Assembly (NCBI GenBank): GCA_036927565.1
Contig: JAYESD010000003.1
Location: forward strand, 95,961,591 to 96,025,590
DNA: 64,000 nt
Direction of reading: 5' to 3'
Source: Tuctoria greenei
Lineage: Eukaryota; Streptophyta; Magnoliopsida; Poales; Poaceae
The notes below the pieces were generated by a model. It was not told the DNA's origin. It did not search any database and saw nothing but the letters and a program-made list of their open reading frames with translations. The position numbers and the translations under genes are program-made. This document shows, one piece after another, positions 1 through 9,890 of the stretch; positions within the stretch are counted from its first letter, which is position 1; every line of letters starts with the position of its first letter.

Positions 1-2172
1 CGACACCAGGCTGGTGCGTGGTTACAACATGGAGACGACCCCGAAAGTGGCGTTTGTTGTAATGTCCAAGGCATGCGACGACCCGCTATCTCCCGACATC
101 TTCATCCCTCTGCGGTCTTGCCCACCACTTTGCTCGGATCAGAACCTTCAGGTGAAGATCATGAAGGAGATGTCGAACCTGGACGCGCTCGGTCTTGCGC
201 CGTAGCAGATTGGAGATGCGGACCATGGACTGGCCATTGTCGGCGCTCCACAGGAGTCTACACCTGCTCCAGGCATCAAAGCATCAAGGGTGGAAGATGC
301 GCTCTCCGACAGAGGGAAAGGAAAGGCATCAGTCCCCAACACAAGGAAGGGGAAATCACTGGTCCTTGATGTAGGAAAGGGGAAGTCACCGGTGATTCAG
401 GTTGTGAATGACAAACGCCCTCGGTCGCTGTCGAGGGCACCGCGACAGGCGGTCCTCGCTCCAAGTCAACATCTGACGGAGCGCCCCTCCTCAATATTGG
501 GTGTTGGCGATCGGGTGGAGGCCCAACCCGTCAAGCGGTGGTTCCGCAATCGTCTGCGGCCGACACAACGAACAACATCTCCACCACCGGTGCAGTCCAA
601 GGCGCCAAAGAGGGCTCCAGGAGCACTACATCCACAGAGCCTTAGGCCAAGAGGTCTTGGGCCACCGACAATCTTGCCCTAGGTTTGGCAATGGACATCG
701 GCGGTGGCTCGAGAGGAGGTTTCGGGAGTGGCATTGTTGGAGTCAGTGGAGACACGCTGATGCAGGGTGGCTGCATTGTCGGTGGTTCTGATGGAGGTCC
801 GGTCGGATCGACCCCACCTACCACGCAGTCGTCAGGGTCCGCAGCCTTAGAATTGCCGAAGGTCGAGGCCCGCTGGAGCTTTTGGTGACGTTAGTAAGGC
901 ATTCTTACCAATGCTTGTATTGTTGTCTCATATGTTCTTCTTGTTTGAACGGACTTTGATTCTGTTCTGCAGGTCTACGTTAGCTGTTGTGACGCCCTTA
1001 CCGCCAGGGGTAGTGACCTGGAGTGCTCCGAAGTCAGCCCAGGAGGCTACAACTACATCGGCAAAGCAGACCACTAACCTGGTACAGGGGAGCATTGCTT
1101 TGGCGTTCGCGCCTGGCACGGGTAGTGAAGCACCTCCAGCAGCCATACCAGGGGCCATGTCGGAGTCAGCTCAGCGAGCTGGGGGCCTGACCTCCAAGGC
1201 TGTTGATCTAGCAGGTAGCTCCTCAGGCGATGGTTGTGCTACTATTTCGGGTAGTGCCGCAACTTCTGCTCAGTCCCCGGGGATGAGGCCCCCAGTACTG
1301 GTGGTCTCGCCTTCCTTGCCGCGGGAAGAAGAGGTTTCCGAGATGATCACCGGGCGGCCTTCCATAGCTTCAGCAGAACCAGAGTGCCTCTCTGGCATCA
1401 TGAACTCGGCGTAGTCTAGCATCAACCTCGTGCAGTCTAACCTCCATCGGGCACAGGGGGCCCTCACCGCAGAGTGGGAGAAGCTGCGTGCTGAGGGCGA
1501 GTGCCTCCGAGCCTGGGAGGACCTTCTGAGGTCTATGATCGCCGAGGCGAAGTATCAGAGGAGAGTGAGGAGCTGATGTTGAGGTACCGCTTGGCAAAGG
1601 CCATGGATGCAATGTCCCAGAAGATTCTGGACGATGCCAGGGTAACCAATGACATGGCTGACGCCCACCTGCATGCCCTTGAAGAGGGTCGAGAGGCCTT
1701 GGGTTGCTGCGAGGCCACTGTTGCCGAGCGGGAGGTCGCTAGTGTCGAGCAAGAAGCAGCGGCCCAGGCGATGATGACTCGGGCTGAGGTGGATTGGGAC
1801 AGGTTACAGTCTCGCATCAAAGACCTTCAGCTTCGGGAGATTAATCTGGCATGAGATCGGGAGCAGCACCTAGCCGAGCGCCAAGAACTCCTCCTACTGG
1901 AGCTTGACGTTCGGGCTTGGGAGCATACTTTGGAGCGTCGGGCTCGGGAGCTTGATTTGCAGGAGCGGCAGCTGGCCAGCCATCTAGAAGTCGAGGGTAG
2001 AGCGGTGGCGAAGACTGTGGTGTCTCACGTTCTGGTGTGCTACCAGAGTCGCTACCTTGAGATACCGCTGGACCCAATTTTTGAAGGCCACATCGAGGAG
2101 CGCAAGGAGACAGCAGCAGCAGAGGTTAAGGATGCCGCCAAACACGTCGCCAGCCAATTCACTAGGGATTGA
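1..2172 (+). pseudogene. Tat H antisense accessory ORF, 5'-truncated by the window edge
   Basis: This is a decayed gene that collinearly matches the minus-strand gene at 58592-61380. Shared blocks are the start (residues around MKEMSNLDALGLAP against MPKVNVFGLAR), an intron at 894-972, a Ser/Gly/Ala/Pro-rich middle, a segment of the type AQGALTAEWEKLRAEGE, a long Glu/Arg/Leu-rich coiled coil (about 1500-2000) and a C-terminal block with SHVLVCYQSRYLEIPL ending at 2172. At least one frame change (near 200-290) and stops (1414, 1575, 1852) break it. The longer copy has an N-terminal region resembling the plant family annotated as 'putative gypsy type transposon' (Pfam PF04195), which Tat elements carry antisense between pol and the 3' LTR. 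The role of the protein is unknown. The orientation implies that the host element, Tat H, is on the minus strand. Confidence 0.75.
894..972 (+). other. predicted intron in the Tat H antisense ORF (79 bp)
   Basis: A GTAAGG donor at 894 and a pyrimidine-rich tract ending TTCTGCAG at 972 enclose 79 bp of T-rich sequence with stops. The equivalent place in the Tat F copy has GTAAGT...TTTCTTAG, also exactly 79 bp (60008 to 59930, minus strand). The exons on both sides are collinear between the two copies. Confidence 0.7.
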
Positions 2173-2562
2173 GGCCGGCTGACCGTCTTTATATCCAGGT
2201 CGTCCCTTTGTAAATATTCTTGGATGAATTTGACTTTGTGTTTGATTTATTCGCTTGTCTTGTGCTTCTCATACGGTTGCTTCAAGTCCTTTGCATCGTA
2301 AGGGCTTGAAGAACTTTTGCTGAGTTCGTTAGTTTTTGTGGGACCAAAGATCGCACAGTTGACCTGGCCGATTTGTCGTCAGTTGACGTCCTGCCTATGG
2401 AACCCCCTTAGAGCCCCCTGGTAGATGTGGCCAGGTGGCTGGGCACACCTACCACTTGATCGCAGGATTTCTTCGACGGGCCTCCAGCGGAGCAGGGGTG
2501 TTTGAGTAGATGGCTTGAGTGGGGACCCTGGCGCCAAGCTTTGTCCGAGGAGGGACGTTAGT
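2173..2562. other. spacer between antisense ORF and tandem repeat
   Basis: T-rich sequence follows the stop at 2172. It looks like the 3' untranslated part of the antisense ORF passing into the repeat array. No ORF or clear polyadenylation hexamer was found. Confidence 0.5.
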
Positions 2563-3540
2563 GGCAGGCCCCCTGGGTGGTGCCCCAGCTGGTTGCTCTG
2601 GCATCCCCCACCATTGTCGTAGAAACTTTGATGGTATGCCCTTGGGTGGTGCTGAAGCTTCCTGCTCTGGTGTCGCCCACCGTCGCTGTAGAAATGTCGA
2701 CGGCAGGCCCCTTGTGTGGTGCCAGAGCTGGCTGCTCCGGAGTCGCCCACCATCATCGCAAAGATATCGACGGTAGGCCCCTGGGTGGTGCCAGAGCTAG
2801 CTGCTCTGGTGTTGCCCACCATCATCGCAGAGTCGTTGTGGGCAGACCCCTTGGGTGGTGCCGGAGCTGGCTGCTCCGGCATCGCCCGCCAACATCGCAG
2901 AGTCGTCGAAGGTAGGCCCCTTGGGTGGTGCCAGAGCTAGCTGCTCCGTCGTCGCCCACCATCATCGTAGAGACGTCAAAAGCAGGCCCCCTGGGAGGTG
3001 CCGAAGCAGGCTGGTCCGGCATCATCCACCATCGTTGTAGAAACATCGACGGCAGGCCCCCAGGGAGGTGCTGGAGCTAGCTGCTCTGGTGTCACCCACC
3101 ATCGTCTTAGAGACTTCGATGGTAGGCCCCCTGTTAGGTGCCAGAGCTGGCTGCTCCGCCGTCGCCCACCATCATCGAAAGACATCGACGGCAGGCTCCT
3201 AGGTGGTGTCGGAGCTAGCTGCTCTGTTGTAGCCCACCATCATTGCAGAGTCGTCGACGGCAGGCCCCTTGGATGGTGCCGAAGCTTGCTGCTCCAGAGT
3301 CAACGACGGCGAGACCCTTAGGTGGTGCCGGGGCTGGCTGCTCCGGTGTCGCCCACCATCATCGCCAAGACATCGACAAAAGGTCCTCTGGGAGGTGCCA
3401 GAGCTGGCTGCTCCGGCGTTGTCCACCATCACCATAGAAATGTCGGCAGCAAGCCCCCTGGAGGTGCCGGAGCTAGTTGCTGCAGTGTCACCCACCATCG
3501 TCGCACAGACTTCGACGGCTAGTTGCTCCGGCATCGCTCA
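2563..3540 (+). repeat. 70-bp tandem repeat array in the Tat H 3' UTR
   Basis: About 14 head-to-tail units have starts (GGCAGGCCCC and variants) near 2563, 2633, 2702, 2772, 2841, 2911, 2981, 3051, 3121, 3190 and 3259, then one short unit and further units at 3378 and 3448. The period is 69-71 bp. Each unit reads roughly: GGCAGGCCCCTTGGGTGGTG, a variable 12 bp, GCTGCTCCGG, a spacer, CGCCCACCATCATCG. The same repeat is present in reverse orientation at 56985-58155, again next to the 3' end of the antisense ORF. The many ORFs on both strands here are by-products of repetition. Confidence 0.92.
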
Positions 3541-4457
3541 CCATTGGATCTTGGGTTTTGCCTCGGCGCATTGCTTCTTTGACCAAGGCCTAACTTAGGA
3601 CCTTGATGTCCAAAGTGTCCAGCTTCTCCATAACTATAACATTTTTTTATTTCCCCTGAATTATTTGGACGAGCTTGATTTTGAACTTTTGCACCAAGAA
3701 AGTTTGCATGAGGTGTAAAAGGCATTGAGGCCTAGGAGCTTGCGTGACAAGGCGCTGCTGCACAAACTGAGTTGGGTGCGGTGCAAATCCAGGGTGATAA
3801 GCAGGCACAGAGGAACTGTAGTATGGCGCATTAGGAGGCGCAAAGCAAGGGCGCACGTTACTTCCTTGTTGCTTTCCTTGATACGACGCCTTCCTTTTGT
3901 TGTCTTGATTCATCTCACGGACCTTGTTCTCCACCATAATTGCTTTGTCCACAAGCTTCTGGAAGTTGACATAGTCACAATTCAGCAATTACACTTGGAT
4001 CTCATTGTTCAAGCCTCTCATGAACAAGTATTACTTCCGGCTGTCCCGACTAATATCTTCAGGGGCATACCTCAAAAGTTGAGTGAATCTGTTGAGATAT
4101 TCACTCACGCTTGATCTTCCTTGCCTCATGTTCTCAAATTCATGCCTCTTCAGAATCATAACACCTTGGGGCACATAATGAGAACAGAAGCTCTCCTTGA
4201 ATTCTGCCCAAGTGATCCTCTCCTGATTCTCATGAGCATTGCATAATGAATCCCACCAATCGGCAGCTGCTCCAACTAGTTGATGAGAAGCAAATAGGAC
4301 CTTCTCCCGGTCACTGCATTGGACAATAGCTAGCTTCTTCTCTGTGGACTTGAGCCAATCATCCGCATCCATATGGTCAGCGGCTTGAGCAAAGGTCGGC
4401 GGCCTAGTACTCATGAACTCTCCAAACCGGTTATGAGGAGGTGGGGGTGGCGGTGGA
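3541..4457 (-). pseudogene. gag: Ty3-A gag, main part (minus strand)
   Basis: This is the capsid/nucleocapsid part of a Ty3/gypsy Gag. The stretch 4414 to 4031 has the retrotransposon-gag fold signature: ADDWLKSTEKKL, AADWWDSL, W..FK..F...YVP, RQGRSSVSEYLNRFTQL and RYAPED. A stop follows at about 4031, then the linker (MVENKVREMNQDNKRKASYQGK) and a degenerate zinc knuckle at about 3640-3600, where CYSYGEAGHFGHQG lacks the second and last Cys. The reading stops abruptly at about 3540 against the 70-bp repeat, so pol is absent. The upstream part of the same gene lies at 12004-12206, beyond the Ty3-B insertion; the frames on the two sides agree when one target-site copy is discounted. Confidence 0.88.
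4453..4457. repeat. target-site duplication GTGGA, left copy (Ty3-B)
   Basis: GTGGA directly precedes the TGATGAGG start of the Ty3-B 5' LTR. The same five bases follow the 3' LTR at 11999-12003. Confidence 0.93.
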
Positions 4458-5325
4458 TGATGAGGACATCAACACCCTTAATACATCCACACCAACTCAG
4501 CTACCGGTTTCTGGTCCGATCACTCGCGCTCGTGCACGTCAACTAAACTATGAGGTGAACTCGTTCATGGCCTTATGTCCATCTTATCTAGACCGTGGAG
4601 CTACGTGCTTTCTTGTTTTGCTTAGGAACAATGGAGAGGAGCCAATGGGAAGGGAATTCGCGCGGACGGGATTTGGACAGCAGAACAGCACGAACTTGTG
4701 ACGGCCACCACGATTCCATACGGACTCCGATCTGGGCGTTCAAGTACTTCCTGGAAAGATTATCAAGTCTACTTTCAAACGGATCTGGCCTCATGTTCAT
4801 ATCTATTCGGAATCGGCCGCAATAGTTATTTTAATACCAAGACCTTTTTCTGTCCATGGTGCTGCATCACCAAAATTGGGCCCATGGCCCATGTATCGTT
4901 TGGAGTCCATTAGGGACTCGTGATTAGGGTTTCTCACGACCCTAGGGAGGTAATAAATAGTAGCAGCCGCCCTCATTAGCTCGTGGGTTTTGTTTATTTG
5001 TAAGTTAGCTGCTGCTGCTTCCTTGTACACGCGCGTGTCGACTAGATCGTCCGTCTACTTGTATCCGGAACCCCACTTTAGATTGATTCAATAGATAAGT
5101 GCTTGTTCTTCTTGTTCTTGCATGTTCTTCGATTGCTTGCAGGAAAAAAGGCCCTCGTTGTCAGGTTGATTGTGCGCTAGTAAGATCAATACAACTTCGG
5201 AGTCGGTGTACCGATCGCTAAGGCGCATCGTCTTGGGGACGGTGTAGTCGGATCGCCAACGTCTTCTCCTCCACAAATCGAACCCTCCTATTGTCATCAA
5301 AAGATCGGGAACCAAGATCCTATCA
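4458..5325 (+). mobile_element. Ty3-B 5' LTR (868 bp)
   Basis: The LTR begins TGATGAGGAC and ends GATCCTATCA. It is nearly identical over its length to 11138-11998. A TATA-like TAATAAATAG lies at 4951-4960, followed by the presumed R-U5 region. The first 240 bp carry the same reading frame as the tail of pol, because pol overlaps the 3' LTR. Confidence 0.95.
4951..4960 (+). promoter_or_regulatory. TATA-like element in the Ty3-B 5' LTR
   Basis: TAATAAATAG sits about 490 bp into the LTR. In the 3' LTR the equivalent is CTAAATAAATAG near 11621-11632. The position fits an LTR promoter; activity is inferred only. Confidence 0.5.
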
Positions 5326-5327
5326 AG

Positions 5328-5340
5328 TTGTAATCAGAGC
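5328..5340 (+). other. Ty3-B primer-binding site (Met-tRNA type, degenerate)
   Basis: TTGTAATCAGAGC lies two bases after the LTR. It differs slightly from the common plant site TGGTATCAGAGC, which pairs with the 3' end of initiator Met-tRNA. Confidence 0.75.
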
Positions 5341-6434
5341 AAGGTTAATCGGTGAGAGTGCTACCATTACTTTTCTTTCCGCTGTTATCATCCTTTAGTC
5401 CAGAAAAAGCCCTAAAAAATACCAGATCTATTTTTTTCCATTATTCCTAGACCATTGTGCCTTTTACTTTCTCCACTTAGTCAAGACTTGTTGAGTTCAT
5501 GGTTGCTTCGACGAGTCAAGTTGCTGGTCTTTAGTTTTGCACCACTAGAGTTTCGAGATCGTGTCACATTCGGTCACCTAGTTCGAGTCAGATTCATAGT
5601 TCGAGTTTGAGTCGGATTACTAGTTTGATTTTGAATCAGATTGCTACTTCGAGTTTGAGTCGGATTACTAGTTCGAGTTTGAGTCAGATTACGAGTTCAA
5701 ATCATATTGCTACTTTGAGTTTGAGTCAGATTGCTAGTTCGAGTTTGAGTCAGATTACGAGTTCAAATCAGATTGCTACTTCGAGTTTGAGTCGGATTGC
5801 TAGTTCGAGTTTGAGTCTGATTACTAGTTCGAGTTCGAATCAGATTGCTACTTCGAGTTTGAGTCAGATTAGTAATTTGAGTTTGACAACAAGAAAAAGG
5901 CAAGTGCAAAATCAAAAGCCGCACAAAAGCCACAGGCAATTAGAGAAGAAAAAAAAGGCAAGTGCAAGATCAAAAGCCGCATGTGGAAATTTTGTTCAAG
6001 GGTCTCCTGATTCCATCTAGAGAGAGTTTGGGTGACCACCCCAACAAAAAAAAAAACGAAAAAAATGAAAAAAAATCAGATTGTTGTTTGGGGTGTTTTA
6101 GGTGACGACATTGGTGTCTCGGCTCGCGTCTCTAGTACGGTCTAGACTAAGATCAGCACAGTACTGTTGTAGAATATTTATTCAGCTTGTTATGATTAAC
6201 GTGGTGAAAGTTTGCTCCTTGTGCTAGTTCAGCCACCTAAAGCCATAGATTGACACCTGCTCTTGAAGTTGTTCATTACTTGCTGGTTGCCATCACCTTC
6301 TTGCTGAGCTTTGTAAGAACAGGTAAGAGCTTGATTGAATAGGTTGAGAGTGAGCGAGTTATCTCCACCAGCACCTTTGTAGCTAGGGATAACGTTACCC
6401 TTTCATATTGGATTGTTCTTTTTTTCTACTAACC
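5341..6434 (+). other. Ty3-B leader between primer site and gag
   Basis: An untranslated leader of about 1.1 kb holds the 24-bp repeat array at 5585-5890 and A-rich stretches at 5890-6080. No conserved protein is visible; a 137-codon frame at 5607-6020 is a product of the repeat. Confidence 0.75.
5585..5890 (+). repeat. 24-bp tandem repeat in the Ty3-B leader
   Basis: Units of the type TTCGAGTTTGAGTCRGATTR start near 5601, 5625, 5649, 5673, 5697, 5715, 5739, 5763, 5781, 5805 and 5829. The spacing is 24 bp, with some 18-bp short units. Variants alternate between GCTAC, CTAG and ACGAG linkers. Confidence 0.88.
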
Positions 6435-7690
6435 ATGGCAGGAGGAGCAAATACAAATGAAGACGTGCATTCACCTCGCACACGGGGAATTATACAACAC
6501 TTCGAACGCTAAGTGCGGCTACACACAGAAGCGCTTGATGAGGATTTTCGTGTTTCCAGTGACCGCCTTGGTCAATTGGAAAATATGCAGATCAACACCA
6601 ACACCAAAATTAGCACGTTGGAGATCTCCATTCAAACATTGAACACCTCTATTGGAGCCATCCTGCAGCGCCTTGAGGAGAGGGATCGTGGACGCACAGC
6701 AGATGGACAGGTGAGCAATGCTCCTAGTATTGTACGTGACAATGAAGATGACTATTCTGCAGATACGGAGATTGGGGAAGATGAGGAAGCTAGGCCACGG
6801 CGCCGGCTACAACGCAACCGTCAAGGCATAAGTGGACATCGTCGGCGTGAGGTACGCAATCATGAAGATACTTGTAACAAGATCAAATTTAAGATACCTC
6901 ATTTTGATGGTAAATATGACCCTGATGCATATATTACTTGGGAGATTTCTGTTGATCATAAATTTGCATGTCATGAGTTTCCTGAAAACGCAAGAGTTAG
7001 AGCAGCCACTAGTGAGTTTACTGATTTTGCTTCTATTTGGTGGATAGAACATGGCAAGAAAAATCCTAATAACATACCACAAACTTGGGATGCTTTGAAA
7101 CGGCTCATGCGGGCTAGATTTGTTCCTTCTTACTATGCACGTGATCTGTTAAATAAGTTACAACAATTGAGACAGGGAGCTAAAAGTGTAGAAGAGTATT
7201 TTCAGGAATTACAAATGGGTATGTTGCGTTGTAATTTAGACGAGGACGAGGAACCAGCTATGGCTAGATTTTTGGGTGGTTTAAACTGTGAAATTCAGGA
7301 CATACTTGCTTATAAAGATTACAATAATGTTACCCGTTTGTTTAATCTTGCTTGTAAAGCCGAAAGGGAAGTGCAGGGACGACGAGCTAGCTCTAGAACT
7401 AATATTTCTGCAGGAAAGACTAGCTCATGGCAACCACACACGACTACTCCTTCGATTGGGCGTGCTTCCCCACCATCTTCTTCACCAAGTCGGGCAGCAC
7501 CTTCTTCTTCCGGCAACAAGCCACGTGCTTCTTCCACTAGCTCAGCAGTAAAGACCACCCAAAAAGCCCACCGAAAGTGCTTCTTCCGTAGCATCTACCC
7601 GACGATCTAGAGACGTTCAATGTCACAAGTGCAAGGGTTTTGGCCATGTGCAGCGTGACTGCCCAATCAAACATGTTCTAATTGTTAAAG
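6435..7690 (+). pseudogene. gag: Ty3-B gag
   Basis: This encodes the structural Gag of a Ty3/gypsy element. The chosen start is the ATG at 6435 (context ACCATGG); a stop at 6510-6512 interrupts codon 26 and the same frame then runs to 7610. The N-terminal third is acidic and Arg-rich. The capsid region has KFKIPHFDGKYDPDAYITWE, FASIWWIEHG, RARFVPSYYARDLL, QGAKSVEEYFQELQ and ARFLGGLN, typical of plant chromovirus Gag. A Ser/Pro-rich linker follows, and a frameshift near 7560-7610 moves the reading into the frame carrying the zinc knuckle CHKCKGFGHVQRDC at about 7620-7662. That knuckle is intact (C-X2-C-X4-H-X4-C). Confidence 0.93.
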
Positions 7691-8500
7691 ATGACAGTGA
7701 GTACTCATCTGCTAGCGATTTTGATGACGATACATGTGTTTTGCTTGCAGCTGACTATGCAGGTAGCGATGAACATCAAGAAGAGCATATTGGTGCAGAA
7801 GATGCAGCGCGCTATGATAGTCTCATTGTGCAGCGTGTGCTTAGTGCACAAATGGAGAAAGCGGAACAAAATCAAAGGCACACATTATTCCAAACAAAGT
7901 GTGCCGTCAAAGAGCAATCTTGCCGCATGATCATTGATGGAGGTAGCTGCAACAACTTGGCCAGCAGTGACATGGTGACCAAGCTGGCACTAAGCACCAA
8001 ACCACACCCACATCCCTATTACATTCAATGGTTAAACAACAGCGGTAAGGCAAAGGTAACTAGACTTGTGCGAATCAATTTTACTATTGGATCATATAAG
8101 GATGTCGTTGAATGTGATGTTGTGCCTATGCAAGCTTGTAATATTCTACTAGGAAGACCTTGGCAATTTGATAGAGATTCTATGCATCATGGTAGATCAA
8201 ATCAGTATTCTTTTCTTTACCACGATAAAAAAATTGTGTTGCATCCTATGTCTCCTAAAGCTATTGTGCAAGATGATGTTGCTAGAGCTAGGAAAACTAA
8301 ATATCAGGACCATGCTAACATTGAGAACAATAACAATGCCAAATCTGTGTTTGAAAAGAAAAATGAGATATCTCTGAAGGGAAAATGCTTGTTTGCTACG
8401 AAATCTGATATTAATGAACTGATTGCTTCCACCTCTGTTGCCTATGCTTTGGTATGCAAAGATTCTTTGATTTACCTTTACGATGTGCAACATTCTTTGC
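7691..8500 (+). pseudogene. pol: Ty3-B protease region of pol
   Basis: This is the aspartic protease of the polyprotein, within a 505-codon frame (7648-9165). The active-site motif is IIDGGSCNNLAS at about 7930-7965. It has DGGS in place of the retroviral DSGA, a variant seen in many plant Ty3 elements. The flap/second-half motif is ACNILLGRPWQFD at about 8138-8172. An acidic linker precedes it. This stretch is unbroken. Confidence 0.9.
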
Positions 8501-9890
8501 CTCCTGCTGTTGCTAACATTTTGCAGGAATATTCTGATGTATTTCCAAGTGAAATACCACCAGGACTACCACCACTTCGAGGGATTGAGCACCAGAATGA
8601 CCTCATTCCCGGTGCTTCATTGCCCAACCGTGCACCATACAGGACATATCCAGAAGAAACAAAGGAGATTCAGCGCCAAGTACAAGAACTACTTGACAAA
8701 GGTTATGTACCTGAGTCTCTGAGTCCTTGTGCTGTTCCAATTATTCTAGTACCTAAAAAGAATGGATCATGGCGTATGTGTGTGGATTGTAGAGCAATCA
8801 ACAATATAACCATTCGATATCGTCATCCTATTCCACGCTTAGATGATATGCTTGATGAATTGAGTGGTGCTGTTGTGTTCTCAAAAGTTGATTTGCGTAG
8901 TGGTTATCACCAAATTTGCATGAAACTAGGAGATGAATGGAAAACTGCTTTCAAAACTAAGTTCGGTTTATATGAGTGGTTAGTCATGCCTTTTGGGTTA
9001 ACTAATGCACCTAGCACCATCATGAGATTAATGAACGAGGTTTTGCGTGCATTCATTGGAAAATTTGTTGTTGTGTATTTTGATGATATATTGATTTATA
9101 GCAAATACATGGATGAACATCTTGATCACTTACGTGCTGTTTTTAATGCTTTGCGTGAGGCATGATTATTTTGTAATCTTGAGAAGTACACCTTTTGCAC
9201 GGATCGAGTCTCTTTCCTTGGCTATGTTGTTACTCCACAGGGAATTGAAGTTGATCAAGACAAGGTAGAGGCTATTCAGGGGTGGCCTGTACCAAAGACC
9301 ATCACATAGGTGCGGAGCTTTCTAGGGCTGGCTGGGTTCTATCGTCGCTTTGTGAAGGATTTCAGCACCATTGCTGCTCCATTGAATGACCTTATGAAGA
9401 AGGGGGTGCCTTTTTCTTGGGGCACCACACAAGATAACGCCTTTACCATACTGAAAGATAAGTTGATGCATACACCTCTTCTCCAACTTCCTGATTTTTC
9501 TAAGACTTTTGAGCTTGAATGTGATGCTAGTGGGATTGGATTGGGTGGTGTTTTGTTACAAGAATGAAAACATGTTGCATATTTTAGTGAGAAAATGAGT
9601 GGGCCTGTTCTAAATTATTCTACCTATGATAAGGAATTATATGCTCTTGTACGAACTTTAGAAACATGGCAGCATTATTTGTGGCCCAAAGAATTTGTTA
9701 TCCATTCTGATCATGAATCACTAAAGCATATTAGGAGTCAAGGGAAACTAAACCGTAGGCATGCTAAGTGGATGGAATTTATTGAGTCTTTCCCTTATGT
9801 CATTAAACACAAAAGGCAAAGGATAATGTTATTGCTGATGCTTTATCTAGACGTTATACTCTTCTATCTCAACTTGACTTTAAAATTTTT
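8501..9890 (+). pseudogene. pol: Ty3-B reverse transcriptase and RNase H
   Basis: The RT copies the genomic RNA and RNase H removes it. RT motifs in order are VPIILVPKKNGSWRMCVDCRAINNIT, RHPIPRLDDMLDEL, FSKVDLRSGYHQI, MPFGLTNAP and YFDD at 9076-9087 (catalytic pair present). The frame stops at 9163 and 9307 in the connection region. RNase H is recognised by LECDASGIGLGGVLLQE, YDKELYALVRTLETWQHYL and HSDHESLKHI. A stop at 9565 and a frameshift near 9820 break it. Three of the stops replace codons expected to be CGA or CAG. Confidence 0.93.

Noticed and set aside
2379..3534. Long overlapping frames on both strands
   Set aside because: They follow the 70-bp repeat units and shift with them; no domain or start context supports a protein.
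2563..3540. CRISPR-like repeat array
   Set aside because: Units are contiguous without unique spacers, and the context is a plant retrotransposon.
5607..6020. 137-codon Ser/Ile-rich ORF
   Set aside because: It is a by-product of the 24-bp repeat in the untranslated leader, whose period is a multiple of three.
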